Part shown: positions 1-8,431 of the stretch, piece after piece
How the letters are laid out: the number at the start of each line of letters is the position of its first letter
Numbering within the stretch: position 1 is the stretch's first letter
Assembly (NCBI RefSeq): GCF_009749405.1
Contig: NZ_WBIQ01000005.1
Span: forward strand, 372,001-436,000
DNA length: 64,000 bases
DNA from: Agromyces lapidis
GTDB lineage: Bacteria > Actinomycetota > Actinomycetes > Actinomycetales > Microbacteriaceae
Direction: 5' to 3'
Notes under the pieces: model-generated
Seen by the model: only the letters and a program-made list of their open reading frames with translations
The model's database searches: none
Told to the model about the DNA's origin: nothing
Program-made: the position numbers and the translations under genes

Positions 1-1192
1 TGCCGGCCCACACGATGATCGTGCCGTCGCGCCAGTCGAGCGACTCGTCGACGTAGTAGTCGAGGTCGGCGACCCGCCGCCGCAGCATCGAACGGAATCG
101 TGCCGACCTCGCGTGGTCGGGTGCACGGCCCGCGCGCAGCGCGAACGCTGCGGTGTCGGTGGGGAGCGCCTGCAGCTGCTCCTTCACGCGGGCGCCGCGC
201 TGCGCGCGCCGTCCGAGCGTCCGGATCAGCGGGGCCACGTACGCGGCGCGGACCAGCGTGACCGCGACGAGCGCGATCGCCGCGATGCCGACCGCCCCCC
301 AGGTGCCGGTGTGCCCCTGCTCGACGTCGTCGACGAGGGCGGTCAGCTCGAGCCCCATCACGAGGAACACCGCGCCCTCGAGCACGAGCTCGACGGTGCG
401 CCAGTTCTGCACGTCGGAGAGGCGATGCCGGGGACTCAGGTACTTCGCCGCCCCGCGCCCGGTGATGAGACCGGCGACGACCGCCGCGACGAGCCCCGAG
501 GCGCCGAGGAGCTCGGCGGGGATCGAGGCGAGGAACGGCATCGTGAACGAGATGACCGTGTTCACCGTCGGGTTCGAGACCCGGGCGCGGACCCGCAGGC
601 TCACCCAGCCGACGACCGCGCCGATGGCGGTCGCCACGGCGACCGAGTACACGAAGGTTCCGGTCACGCCCCAGATCGAGACGGATGCCGCGGCCGCGGC
701 GATCGCGGAACGCAGGAGCACGAGCGCCGTCGCGTCGTTGAGCAGGCTCTCGCCCTCGAGCATCGCGACGACCCGCGGCGAGACGCCGAGGCGTTTCACG
801 ATCGAGGTCGCGACCGCGTCGGTCGGGCTCACGATGGCGCCGAGGGCGATGCCGATCGCGAGGTCGATACCCGGGATGATCCACGTGAACAGCAGCCCGA
901 GCAGCACCGAGCTCACGACCACGAGCACGACCGAGAGGCCGCCGATCGCGCCGAAGTCGCGGCGGAACTCCATCGCCGGCATCGACACCGCCGCCGAGTA
1001 CAGCAGCGGCGGCAGCACCCCGGCGATGATCCACTCGGGGTCGATCTCGATCGGCGGCACCGAGGGGAGCAGGCTGACCCCGAGCCCGGCGACGACGAGC
1101 AGCAGCGGCGCCGCGACGCCGAGCTTCGGTCCGATCGCGGTCGCGGCGGCGATGGCGAGGAGCGCGAGCACCCCGGCCAGCAGCAGGTCCAT
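1..1192 (-). CDS. CPA1-family Na+/H+ antiporter (partial, C-terminus outside window)
   Basis: Reading the minus strand from an ATG at 1192 gives an open frame to the window edge without a stop, so at least 397 residues are present and the C-terminus is missing. The protein begins MDLLLAGVLALLAIAAATA and continues with many hydrophobic helices. The motif GAIVSPTDAVATSIV, followed by LEGESLLNDATALVL, is the classic CPA1 exchanger core with the ion-binding aspartates. It should exchange Na+ or K+ for protons across the plasma membrane. After about residue 340 the sequence becomes polar, as expected for the cytoplasmic tail. It is divergent from the nuclease gene, sharing a 68-bp gap. Family assignment is firm; the transported ion is not. 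Confidence 0.88.
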   Translation of the reverse strand, partial: MDLLLAGVLALLAIAAATAIGPKLGVAAPLLLVVAGLGVSLLPSVPPIEIDPEWIIAGVLPPLLYSAAVSMPAMEFRRDFGAIGGLSVVLVVVSSVLLGLLFTWIIPGIDLAIGIALGAIVSPTDAVATSIVKRLGVSPRVVAMLEGESLLNDATALVLLRSAIAAAAASVSIWGVTGTFVYSVAVATAIGAVVGWVSLRVRARVSNPTVNTVISFTMPFLASIPAELLGASGLVAAVVAGLITGRGAAKYLSPRHRLSDVQNWRTVELVLEGAVFLVMGLELTALVDDVEQGHTGTWGAVGIAAIALVAVTLVRAAYVAPLIRTLGRRAQRGARVKEQLQALPTDTAAFALRAGRAPDHARSARFRSMLRRRVADLDYYVDESLDWRDGTIIVWAG

Positions 1193-1260
1193 TCGCCCAT
1201 TCTGGCTCCCTCCGCGACCGCGGCGGCATCGGCGTCGGCGGTGTGTGGTGTGCTGGGCGC

Positions 1261-2088
1261 ATGGGTTTCGACGCGCAGTTCCTGGGAGTGACGGCCCCGA
1301 TGCCGCGGCCGAAGCCCGGCCCCGAGGCATCCGAGTGCGTCGACCTCGCCTACGTGCACTTCTCGGTCGTGCTCGACCCGGTGCGGCGGTTCGCCCGGGT
1401 CACCGGCGTGAACGTCGACGGGGCCGCACTGCTCGATCTCGCGCGCGGCGGCGACGAGTGGCGGCTCGACGAGCGGGTGCCCGCCGACTGGCAGGCCGGC
1501 CCGGCGGTCTACGCCGCGAACGACCTCGATCGCGGCCATCTCGTGCGCCGCCGCGACCCGGTCTGGGGCGAGCCGGTCGTCGCCGCCCGGGCGAACGCCG
1601 ACACCTTCCACTACACGAACGCCGCGCCCCAGGCCGCCGGGTTCAACCAGTCGAAGGAGCTCTGGCTCGGCCTCGAAGACCATGTACTCGCCTACGCCGA
1701 GACGACGGCGCAGCGGCTGAGCGTCTTCACCGCCCCCGTGCTCGGCGACGACGATCCCGGGTACCGCGGCATCCGGGTGCCGCTGCAGTTCTGGAAGGTG
1801 GTCGCGTGGAACACGGGCGCCGCGCTCGCCGCGACCGCGTTCGTGCTCGACCAGTCGCCCCTCGTCGACACGAGCGAGGTGCGCCCGCCCGAACCCGGTG
1901 CCGTGCCGCCGCTCGGCCCGTTCCGCACCTTCCAGGTTCCCGTGGCCGATGTCGCGGCGCTGGCCGGCCTCGAGATGCCCGAGCTCGTCGCGGCCGACGT
2001 GCTGCCCCCGACCGCGGTCGTCACCGGCTGGCGCAGGATCGAGTCGGCCGAAGAAGTGCTGCTGCCCGGGGTGCCGTCGGTCGGGTAG
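1261..2088 (+). CDS. DNA/RNA non-specific endonuclease, NUC1/EndA type
   Basis: 275 residues. The sequence YAANDLDRGHLVRRRDP holds the DRGH motif (D90-H93) of the beta-beta-alpha metal nucleases, where the His is the general base. The downstream FHYTNAAPQAAGFNQ supplies the metal-binding Asn expected in this family. These enzymes cut DNA and RNA with Mg2+. No signal peptide is visible from the chosen ATG at 1261 or from an upstream in-frame ATG at 1243, so export is uncertain. Nothing nearby looks like an inhibitor, so a toxin role has no support. Length is close to the usual 250-300 residues. Confidence 0.85.
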   Translation: MGFDAQFLGVTAPMPRPKPGPEASECVDLAYVHFSVVLDPVRRFARVTGVNVDGAALLDLARGGDEWRLDERVPADWQAGPAVYAANDLDRGHLVRRRDPVWGEPVVAARANADTFHYTNAAPQAAGFNQSKELWLGLEDHVLAYAETTAQRLSVFTAPVLGDDDPGYRGIRVPLQFWKVVAWNTGAALAATAFVLDQSPLVDTSEVRPPEPGAVPPLGPFRTFQVPVADVAALAGLEMPELVAADVLPPTAVVTGWRRIESAEEVLLPGVPSVG

Positions 2089-2117
2089 GCGCCGTGCGAT
2101 GTAGCGCGAGCACGTGC

Positions 2118-2203
2118 CGCTGGTCTCGATACGCGCGCTCGTTCGTCGCGGCTACTCGACAGGCGGGTGTACTCGTTCGTCGCGCGCTACTCGACCGGCG
2201 GTA
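2118..2203. repeat. REP-like imperfect inverted repeat with duplicated half
   Basis: The sequence after the nuclease gene starts with TGGTCTCGATACGC and contains two 29-30 bp copies of an element beginning CTCGTTCGTCGCG and ending CTACTCGAC plus GGCGG (2138-2166 and 2172-2201), spaced 34 bp apart. The first arm is imperfectly complementary to the CTACTCGACC arm. It resembles short dispersed palindromic repeats that I recall from Microbacteriaceae and related actinobacteria. It may act as a terminator or REP element. Confidence 0.55.
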
Positions 2204-2225
2204 GCGGCGGTGCCACGATGGAGGC

Positions 2226-3806
2226 ATGGACGCAGTGAGCGGCTCCATCACGACCGACGTGCTCATCGTGGGTGCCGGCCCGAGCGGGCTCATGCTCGCG
2301 GCCAGCCTTGCGAGACTCGGCGTCGACGCCGCGATCGTCGACGGCAAGGACGGCCCCACCCGTGAGTCGCGGGCCCTCGGCGTGCAGGCCCGATCGATGG
2401 AGCTCTACGACCAGCTCGGCCTCATCGACCGTGTGCTCGCCGAGCGTGCCCCGGCTGCCGCGATCGCGCCCGGCGCGGGTCGGCGGGCGTTCGGCACGAT
2501 CGAGTTCCGCGGGCTCGGCGCCGGCATCACGCCGTACCCCGACATCACGGTGTTCGAGCAGAGCCGCAACGAGCATCTGCTCGTCGACGCGCTCGCCGAG
2601 GCGGGCCGCGAGGTGCTGTGGGGGCATCGCCTCGAACGACTCGTGGTCGAGCCCGGCGCTGGCGCCGAGGCATCCACCGTCGTCACCGAACTGGCCGCGC
2701 CGGGCGGTGAGCGCCGCACGGTGCGTGCGCGGTACTGCGTAGGCGCCGACGGGGCGCACTCGCGGGTGCGCGAGTCGCTCGGCATCGCCTTCGAGGGCGT
2801 GACGAACGAGTACACCTTCTACATCGCCGACGCGCTCGACGTGACCGGGCTCGTCGGCGACGCCATCAACCTGCGCTTCACGACCGAGCACTTCATCCTG
2901 GCGTTCCCGATGGGCGGCATGCGCATGCGGCTGCTCGGCGTCGTGCGCGATGCCGACCTCGACGCCGACGGGAGCCTGCGGGAGGAGCGCGTGCGCGAGC
3001 TCGTCGGCCGCGAATTCGGGGTCGAGTACTCCGACAGCGCGTGGTTCACGACGTATCGCGTTCACCACCGGCTCGCGGCCCGGTTCCGGGAGGGCCCGTG
3101 CTTCATCGTCGGCGACGCGGCGCACATCCACTCTCCGGTCGGTGCGCAGGGCATGAACACCGGACTGCAGGAGGCGCACAACCTCGCCTGCGCGCTCGCC
3201 GACGTCATCGTCGGCGGCATGCCCGACGCCCGGCTCGACCGGTACGAAGCAGAGCGTCGCCCGGTCGGCGAGACGCTCGTCGCGACGACCGATCGGCTCT
3301 TCGGCGAGGTCACCTCGCAGTCGAGGTTCGCCCGATTCCTGCGCGGCCGTGCCCTGCCGGCGCTCGGCCCGATCGGGGTGCGGCTGCTGCCCGTCATGGC
3401 GGGCCGCCGCGTGTTCGGCTACCTCTCCCAGACGCGCATCAGGTACGAGGTGCCGGATGCCTCGGGCTCGCGCCGATCGCGGCGCGAGCGCCGCCACAGC
3501 GGAGTCGTCGGGGTGCGGCTGCCGTGGACCGGTGACAACTTCGACGCGCTGCGGTCGATGCAGTGGCAGGTGCACGGGTACGGCGTGCCCGAGCGGGTGG
3601 TGCTGCGCATCGCGCGCGAGCTCGGCGTCGAGGCGCACGTGTTCCCCAGCGATCGCGGGGTGCGGGGTCGCCCGCGGCTGCGGCACGACCGGGTGTACCT
3701 CGTGCGCCGCGACGGCTTCGTCATGGCAGAAATTCGCGCGCCGGGGGTCGGCGCCGACCTCGACGCGGCGAGGGCCGCACTGTTCGCGCCCGCGTCGGTC
3801 GAGTAG
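2226..3806 (+). CDS. FAD-dependent aromatic hydroxylase (FAD_binding_3 monooxygenase)
   Basis: 526 residues. The N-terminal VLIVGAGPSGLMLAASLAR is a Rossmann dinucleotide fold, about residues 11-30. Near residue 295 the stretch FIVGDAAHIHSPVGAQG is the GD motif that contacts the FAD ribityl chain and is typical of the PHBH/MHPCH flavoprotein hydroxylases. The C-terminal region resembles the thioredoxin-like domain of two-component phenol or polyketide hydroxylases. It should use NAD(P)H and O2 to hydroxylate an aromatic ring. Start at 2226 follows GGAGG closely. The next gene, 85 bp downstream, is a beta-hydroxyacid dehydrogenase on the same strand, but no aromatic pathway is assembled here, so the substrate is unknown. 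Confidence 0.85.
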   Translation: MDAVSGSITTDVLIVGAGPSGLMLAASLARLGVDAAIVDGKDGPTRESRALGVQARSMELYDQLGLIDRVLAERAPAAAIAPGAGRRAFGTIEFRGLGAGITPYPDITVFEQSRNEHLLVDALAEAGREVLWGHRLERLVVEPGAGAEASTVVTELAAPGGERRTVRARYCVGADGAHSRVRESLGIAFEGVTNEYTFYIADALDVTGLVGDAINLRFTTEHFILAFPMGGMRMRLLGVVRDADLDADGSLREERVRELVGREFGVEYSDSAWFTTYRVHHRLAARFREGPCFIVGDAAHIHSPVGAQGMNTGLQEAHNLACALADVIVGGMPDARLDRYEAERRPVGETLVATTDRLFGEVTSQSRFARFLRGRALPALGPIGVRLLPVMAGRRVFGYLSQTRIRYEVPDASGSRRSRRERRHSGVVGVRLPWTGDNFDALRSMQWQVHGYGVPERVVLRIARELGVEAHVFPSDRGVRGRPRLRHDRVYLVRRDGFVMAEIRAPGVGADLDAARAALFAPASVE

Positions 3807-3891
3807 GCGCGACGCGCCGCCCCAGGCGGATCCCGGCGTATCGTGGGAGCGCGAAAGCACTTCACGTCGACGAGGTCGGGAGGGCAGGCCC

Positions 3892-4812
3892 ATGGCGAAC
3901 ATCGCCTGGATCGGACTGGGGCACATGGGCGGACCCATGTCGGGGAATCTCGTGGCGGCCGGCCATGCGGTCCGCGGCGTCGATCCGATGCCCGAGGCGC
4001 GGGAGGCCGCCGCAGCGCACGGTGTGCGCGTGGTCGACTCGATCGCCGATGCGGTCGCCGACGCCGACGCGGTCTTCACGAGCCTGCCCCGCAGCGAGCA
4101 CGTGCGCGAGGTCTACGCCGGTGACGGCGCGGTGTGGTCGACCGCGCCCGCGGGCGCGCTGCTGCTCGACACCTCGACCGTCGACGTCGAGACATCGCGC
4201 TGGTGCCATGAGGAGTCGGGGTCGCGCGGCTTCCGCTTCGTCGATTCGCCCGTCTCGGGCGGGATCGCGGGCGCGGCGGCCGGCAGCCTCACGTTCATGC
4301 TCGGCGGCGCACCGGATGCCACGGCCGACGCTCGCGAGCTCGTCGAACCGATGGCCGGTCATGTCTTCGAGCTCGGCGGCCCGACGCTCGGCATCGCGGC
4401 GAAGCTCGCCAACAACCTCATGCTGTTCGTGTCACTGCTCGGAGTCTCGGAGGGTGCCGCGCTGGCCGACTCGCTCGGGCTCGACCCCGCGAAGTTCTTC
4501 GAGGTCGCGTCGGTCTCATCGGGGGAGTCCTGGCCGCTGCGCATCTGGTATCCGGCGCCGGGCGTGGTCGAGACGAGCCCGGCGAACCGCAACTACGATG
4601 CGACGTTCACGACCCTCCTCGCGGAGAAGGACCTGTCGTTCGCCGTCGCGGCCGGCACCGAGGCCGGCCTGCCGATGCCGGCCTCGCGCATCGCGCTCGA
4701 GCAGTTCGGGCGCCTCATCGAGGAGGGCTTCGGCGGCAAGGACGCCAGCCTCATCGCGAAGTTCGCAACCGCCGACGGTGGTGTTCGGGGGTTCACGCCG
4801 CCCGTTGCCTGA
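3892..4812 (+). CDS. NAD(P)-dependent beta-hydroxyacid dehydrogenase (3-hydroxyisobutyrate dehydrogenase-like)
   Basis: 306 residues. IAWIGLGHMGGPMSGNLVAAG at residues 4-24 is the family signature with the GxGxxG nucleotide site. FVDSPVSGGIAGAAAGSL at 117-133 is the substrate-binding loop, and K171 in GIAAKLANN is the expected catalytic lysine. The C-terminal helical domain carries the usual Asn and Lys-Asp pattern (AEKDLSFAV). It should oxidise a short beta-hydroxyacid such as 3-hydroxyisobutyrate or tartronate semialdehyde with NAD(P). The ATG at 3892 follows GGGAGGG. The reading frame continues upstream without a start signal, so the longer version is rejected. Valine-pathway partners are absent, so the substrate is open. 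Confidence 0.88.
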   Translation: MANIAWIGLGHMGGPMSGNLVAAGHAVRGVDPMPEAREAAAAHGVRVVDSIADAVADADAVFTSLPRSEHVREVYAGDGAVWSTAPAGALLLDTSTVDVETSRWCHEESGSRGFRFVDSPVSGGIAGAAAGSLTFMLGGAPDATADARELVEPMAGHVFELGGPTLGIAAKLANNLMLFVSLLGVSEGAALADSLGLDPAKFFEVASVSSGESWPLRIWYPAPGVVETSPANRNYDATFTTLLAEKDLSFAVAAGTEAGLPMPASRIALEQFGRLIEEGFGGKDASLIAKFATADGGVRGFTPPVA

Positions 4813-4919
4813 CGCCGCGCGCCGCAGCGCGCCGCAGCGTGCCGCTGCCCGGCGCTGCGTGCCGCAGCCCGGCGGCGTGGCCGTCTGCTCCCGGCGTCGG
4901 AACCCTCATCGACCTCGAT

Positions 4920-6449
4920 TCAGAAGGGTGGCGGGTCGGTGTAGTCGCGACCCGTCGGGCTCGTCCAGGTGACGGTGTCGTCGGGGTTCTTCGTCGGCGT
5001 GAGCCAGGTCGTGTGTTTGAGGCGATGGTCGCCGCGGCATTCGGGGCAGAGATTGTCGGGATTCGATCGGCCGAGGCGGGCCCAGTCGTCGATGTGGTCG
5101 ATGTCGGCAGTGACCGCGAGGCGGTTGCAACCGGGGCGAGTGCAGCGGCCGTGGACGAGAGCGAGCCAGATGCGCTGCGCCCTCGTGGGGCGGTACCGCT
5201 TGCGGTCGAGCGCGAGAGGTGCGGCGGTGATGGGGTCGACGGCGAGACGCCGGAACGAAGACGCATCGGCGAACAATTCGCGAGCGGTGGCGTCGTCGAT
5301 GGGGCCGACGCCGTCGAGCATCGGGAGCTGGGCGGAGGCGGCGGCGATCGCACCATCGAGCGCGGTCGGGTCGAGCACCGGGTCACTGGGCGGGTTTGCG
5401 GCCGCCTCGGACGCGCCCTCGGAAGGCCCGCAGCCGGAGTGACCGGCGAACGGGATGTCGGTGGTGTGGCCGCGCATCGCCGAGGCCGACTCGGCCACGG
5501 TGAGGATCGGCACGGTGACGATGATCTCCGTGCGGGCCGCGGTCGGCGTGCCCTTGCCGGTGAGCCAAGCGGTCGCGGTGTCGGCGCGGAGCTGGTCGAA
5601 GCTTCGGGACTCGTCGGGGACGCCCCGGTCGCGGCGGGCGGTCGCGTCGAGCCGTGCAGTGATCTTCGCGATCTCGATCTGGGAGGTGTAGAGGTGCAGC
5701 CAGCCCATGCCGTCGTCGACGTGCTCGACCGTGACGCGTCGATCGTTCATGCCGCGGGCGTGGCGCTCTTCGAGTCGATCGCGTTCGAGCTTCGCGCGCA
5801 CGATTCGGGCCTTCTGGCGCAACCGGGTCGTGGTGACGGTGCCGATGATCGCGGCCAGTACCTCATCGAGTTCGGGCAGGCGGGCGTCACCCGTGGGAAA
5901 CCCGGTCGCCGTATCGACCGCGACTCTGGCGTCGAGGTAGCAGACGACCCCGTCGACGAACCTCGCCCAGACGGCGGGAAGCCGGTCTTGGAGGACGGCC
6001 GCCTCATGGGCGCGGCCGCGGATCGTGCCGACCGGGACATGCAGCCGCATCGAGAGTTCGGTCGCGGCGGCCCGCACCGCGAGTTCGGTCGCGTCTGGCG
6101 CGCCGAGCTGTTGGGGTCGGAGGTACACGGCGGGGTTGCGTGCCGCGACGTCGAGCGCGCGGCGGGCGGCGGCGAGGTGGGCGGCCATCGCCCGGTTCGC
6201 GGCGAACTGCGCCGCTTCGGCGCCGTCGAGCGCGCTGCAGAGCTCGGCGAATGCGTCGACCGAAGCCGCGACCCCGGCGAACTCGTGCGCGGCGTCGAGC
6301 GCGAACGGGTCGGTGACCAGGTCGGCCGGGTCGATCGCGTCGGCCGGGTCGATCAGGTCGGCCGGGTCGATCAGGTCGGCCGGGTCGATCGCGTCGGCCG
6401 TGTCGAGCAACGCGACCTCCGCCGATCCGGTCTCGAACACCTCCGCCAT
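4920..6449 (-). CDS. DUF222 / 13E12-repeat family HNH endonuclease
   Basis: 509 residues from ATG 6449. A long DUF222 helical region is followed at the C-terminus by GRCTRPGCNRLAVTADIDHI and then NLCPECRGDHRLKH, which together form an HNH finger with paired cysteines and the H, N and H of the beta-beta-alpha metal fold. Such proteins occur in many copies in actinobacterial genomes; their biological role is unsettled and they may be selfish or nucleic-acid-processing enzymes. Near the N-terminus a hexapeptide (A/L)IDPAD is repeated, encoded by the 18-bp tandem array at 6321-6410. The open frame extends to 6713, but translation from further upstream gives basic, low-complexity sequence and was not accepted. 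Confidence 0.85.
   Translation of the reverse strand: MAEVFETGSAEVALLDTADAIDPADLIDPADLIDPADAIDPADLVTDPFALDAAHEFAGVAASVDAFAELCSALDGAEAAQFAANRAMAAHLAAARRALDVAARNPAVYLRPQQLGAPDATELAVRAAATELSMRLHVPVGTIRGRAHEAAVLQDRLPAVWARFVDGVVCYLDARVAVDTATGFPTGDARLPELDEVLAAIIGTVTTTRLRQKARIVRAKLERDRLEERHARGMNDRRVTVEHVDDGMGWLHLYTSQIEIAKITARLDATARRDRGVPDESRSFDQLRADTATAWLTGKGTPTAARTEIIVTVPILTVAESASAMRGHTTDIPFAGHSGCGPSEGASEAAANPPSDPVLDPTALDGAIAAASAQLPMLDGVGPIDDATARELFADASSFRRLAVDPITAAPLALDRKRYRPTRAQRIWLALVHGRCTRPGCNRLAVTADIDHIDDWARLGRSNPDNLCPECRGDHRLKHTTWLTPTKNPDDTVTWTSPTGRDYTDPPPF
6321..6410. repeat. Five 18-bp tandem units inside the HNH gene
   Basis: Units begin at 6321, 6339, 6357, 6375 and 6393. The first four read GTCGGCCGGGTCGAT plus CGC or CAG; the fifth is degenerate. 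On the coding strand each unit encodes A-I-D-P-A-D or L-I-D-P-A-D, and the oldest copy encodes LLDTAD. The array keeps frame, so copy-number change alters only the length of an acidic linker. Confidence 0.9.
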
Positions 6450-6683
6450 GAAGCGATCCTCGCACCACCCACCGACATCGGGGAGCTGGTCGGAAAGCCA
6501 GGTCAGCCGGCCGATCGGCGCCACTCCGAGGCATCCGCGAGCGACCGGTGCGAACCCGCCGCACCGGTTCGGCTGCCCCGATCGCGAAAGAGATCGCGGC
6601 AGGTGTCGATCCGCGACATCCTCATTCGACGCCTGAGTGAGGGTGCCTCCGAATCGCACCCGAAGACGAGAGGGAACAGAACC

Positions 6684-7058
6684 ATGACGCAGTACTTCCT
6701 GACCATGCCGCACGATTCCGCCGAGGAGCCGACCATGGAATCGATGCAGGCGTTCGACCCGGCCGAGTTCGAGGCCGTGATCGCCGCGGTCGGCGCGTTC
6801 AACACCGCCCTGAAGGACTCGGGGGCGTGGCTGTTCGCCGGCGGGCTCAACCCGCCCTCGACCGCGAAGACGGTCGATGCGTCGGGCGGTGACGTGCGCG
6901 TGCGCGACGAGCCGTTCGTCGAAGCCTCGTCGTACGTCGGCGGCTTCTGGGTGATCGAGGCGGTCGACGAGGCCGCCGCCGTCGAGTGGGCGGCGCAGGC
7001 CTCGACGGCCCTCGGCAGCCGGATCGAGGTGCGCGCGCTGCAGGAGGCTCCCGCGTGA
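6684..7058 (+). CDS. YCII-related (DGPF) domain protein
   Basis: 124 residues. The sequence starts MTQYFLTMPHD and runs FEAVIAAVGAFNTALKDSGAWLFAGGL, then GGFWVIEAVDEAAAVEWA near the C-terminus, which matches the YCII/DGPF ferredoxin-like fold found in many actinobacterial proteins often linked to ECF sigma factors. The ATG at 6684 follows AGAGGG. No sigma factor gene is adjacent; the neighbour is a convergent OhrR-like regulator 30 bp away. Catalytic activity is unproven for this family, although dimeric folds with a conserved His-Asp pair are known. Family call is good, function unknown. Confidence 0.85.
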   Translation: MTQYFLTMPHDSAEEPTMESMQAFDPAEFEAVIAAVGAFNTALKDSGAWLFAGGLNPPSTAKTVDASGGDVRVRDEPFVEASSYVGGFWVIEAVDEAAAVEWAAQASTALGSRIEVRALQEAPA

Positions 7059-7088
7059 CCCGAGCCCGGCAGCGTGTCAGGCGGTGTG

Positions 7089-7589
7089 TCAGGAGGGCCG
7101 CTGCACTGCCGCGATCACCTCGGTGAGCCGGTCGCGCAGGGCGCCGAGTTCGGCGAGGTCCATGCCGAGGCGGTCGACGACCTGGGGCGGGATCGCGAGC
7201 GCGCGCTCGCGGAGCGCGCGGCCGGTCTCGGTGAGGGCCACGTCGAGGGCGCGCTCGTCGCGTGCATTGCGCTCGCGCGTGAGGTAGCCCTGCGCCTCGA
7301 GGCGCTTGAGCAGCGGCGAGAGGGTCGCCGGTTCGAGCTGCAGCGCCTCGCCGAGGTCGCGCACGGTGCGGGGGCTGCGCTGCCAGAGCGCGAGCATGAC
7401 GAGGTACTGCGGGTGGGTGAGCCCGAGGGGCTCGAGGATCGGCCGGTAGATGCCGATCACGCCGCGTGCGGCGACGGCGAGGGCGAAGCAGACCTGGTTC
7501 TCGAGGGCGAGCAGGTCGGTGCCCTCCTCGACGGGCCCGGTGGATGCCTCGGGGCCCGCGTGTGCGGCGGGTGCTGCCTGCGTGGTCAT
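7089..7589 (-). CDS. MarR-family regulator, OhrR-like (single N-terminal cysteine)
   Basis: 166 residues. ALENQVCFALAVAARGVIGIYRPIL resembles the start of OhrR proteins, with Cys34 at the position of the peroxidatic cysteine that senses organic hydroperoxides. The winged helix follows: LTHPQYLVMLALW, then LQLEPATLSPLLKRLEAQGYLTR and a wing rich in Asp and Arg. It should be a dimeric repressor released by thiol oxidation. The usual partner ohr peroxidase gene is not adjacent, so the target may be elsewhere or the regulator may only control itself. A palindrome, GTTAG-TACC-CTAAC, lies 26-39 bp upstream of the start and could be its operator. Confidence 0.85.
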   Translation of the reverse strand: MTTQAAPAAHAGPEASTGPVEEGTDLLALENQVCFALAVAARGVIGIYRPILEPLGLTHPQYLVMLALWQRSPRTVRDLGEALQLEPATLSPLLKRLEAQGYLTRERNARDERALDVALTETGRALRERALAIPPQVVDRLGMDLAELGALRDRLTEVIAAVQRPS

Positions 7590-7614
7590 GGGGCTCCATC
7601 GTGCGCCGGGTTTG

Positions 7615-7628
7615 GTTAGTACCCTAAC
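7615..7628. promoter_or_regulatory. Candidate OhrR/MarR operator
   Basis: GTTAG, four bases, CTAAC: a perfect 5-bp inverted repeat upstream of the OhrR-like gene, in a locally AT-richer stretch. MarR proteins bind short palindromes of this kind and often repress their own gene. Position fits autoregulation; the link is inference. Confidence 0.45.
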
Positions 7629-7712
7629 GATTCTGCCATGGGAGTGGACGCGGCGTCGAGAGTTCGTCGGCTTTCGCGCGTGAGGCAGGGCTGCGGGCCG
7701 CTGGGTCGCTCA

Positions 7713-7742
7713 GGCGCGGGGCCGCTCGGGCGCGGGGCCGCT
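7713..7742. repeat. 16-bp direct repeat at the 3' end of the DedA gene
   Basis: GGCGCGGGGCCGCT occurs at 7713-7726 and 7729-7742, a 16-bp period. The second copy overlaps the end of the DedA gene, which reads leftward, so the repeat lies mostly in its 3' untranslated region. Slippage is the likely origin. Confidence 0.6.
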
Positions 7743-8385
7743 AGGGCGTGACGCTGCGGCGGCGGGCGAGCTGTCGCAGTCGCACGACGAGGAACGTGCC
7801 GACGGCGGCCGCACCCACCACGATCACGATCCACTTGAACACCTCGGCGTACTGCTCGACCACGTGCCAGTTCTCGCCGAGGAGGAAGCCCGCGACGACG
7901 AAGATCGTGTTCCAGATCGCGCTGCCCGCGGTCGTGAGGAGGGTGAAGCGCAGCAGCGGCATCCGCTCGACCCCCGCCGGAACCGAGATCAGGCTGCGGA
8001 ACAGCGGAATCATGCGGCCGAAGAACACGGCCTTGTCTCCGTGCCGCTCGAACCAGGCCTCGGCACGCTCGACATCGGAGACGTTCACGAGCGGCATGCG
8101 GTCGACGATGCGGATCAGCCGGTCGCGGCCGAGCCACGCGCCGAGGCCGTAGAGCGCGAGCGCGCCGAGCACCGAGCCGAGCGTCGTCCAGAAGAGCACC
8201 TCGATGAGCCCGAAGCTGCCGAGGCTCGCCGTGAACCCCGCCATGGGCAGGATGATCTCGCTCGGCAGCGGCGGGAAGAGATTCTCGGCCGCGATCGCGA
8301 GGCCGGCGCCGGGCGCGCCGAGCCACTCCATGAGCGAGACCGCCCATTGGGCGATCGCATTCAGGTTCTCGGTCTCGGCTGCCAT
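7741..8385 (-). CDS. DedA-family (SNARE-associated) membrane protein
   Basis: 214 residues. ENLFPPLPSEIILPMAG near residue 35 is the DedA hallmark, with the acidic residue and the double proline re-entrant segment. FFGRMIPLFRSLISVPAG around residue 123 carries the conserved Arg pair needed for function in E. coli YqjA/YghB. Several transmembrane helices follow and the tail is basic. DedA proteins act as lipid scramblases/flippases, for example for undecaprenyl phosphate, and support envelope integrity. The gene sits alone between the OhrR-like and GIY-YIG genes on the same strand, with 46 bp to the upstream one, so a short operon is possible. Confidence 0.9.
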   Translation of the reverse strand: MAAETENLNAIAQWAVSLMEWLGAPGAGLAIAAENLFPPLPSEIILPMAGFTASLGSFGLIEVLFWTTLGSVLGALALYGLGAWLGRDRLIRIVDRMPLVNVSDVERAEAWFERHGDKAVFFGRMIPLFRSLISVPAGVERMPLLRFTLLTTAGSAIWNTIFVVAGFLLGENWHVVEQYAEVFKWIVIVVGAAAVGTFLVVRLRQLARRRSVTP

Positions 8386-8431
8386 GCCCTCGACGCTACG
8401 GCGGCGCGGCTGGGAAGCCGGTGCACGGGGC

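Noticed and set aside
1261-2088. Nuclease as part of a toxin-immunity pair
   Set aside because: No delivery domain, signal peptide or small acidic partner next to it.
4833-4860. Stem-loop between the convergent beta-hydroxyacid dehydrogenase and HNH genes
   Set aside because: The stem CGCAGCG...CGCTGCG needs a two-base bulge and the area is simple-sequence GC; not convincing as a terminator.
4839-7058. 739-residue open frame that ends with the YCII protein
   Set aside because: Its first 615 residues are antisense to the HNH gene; only the last 124, after a ribosome site at 6684, look like a protein family.
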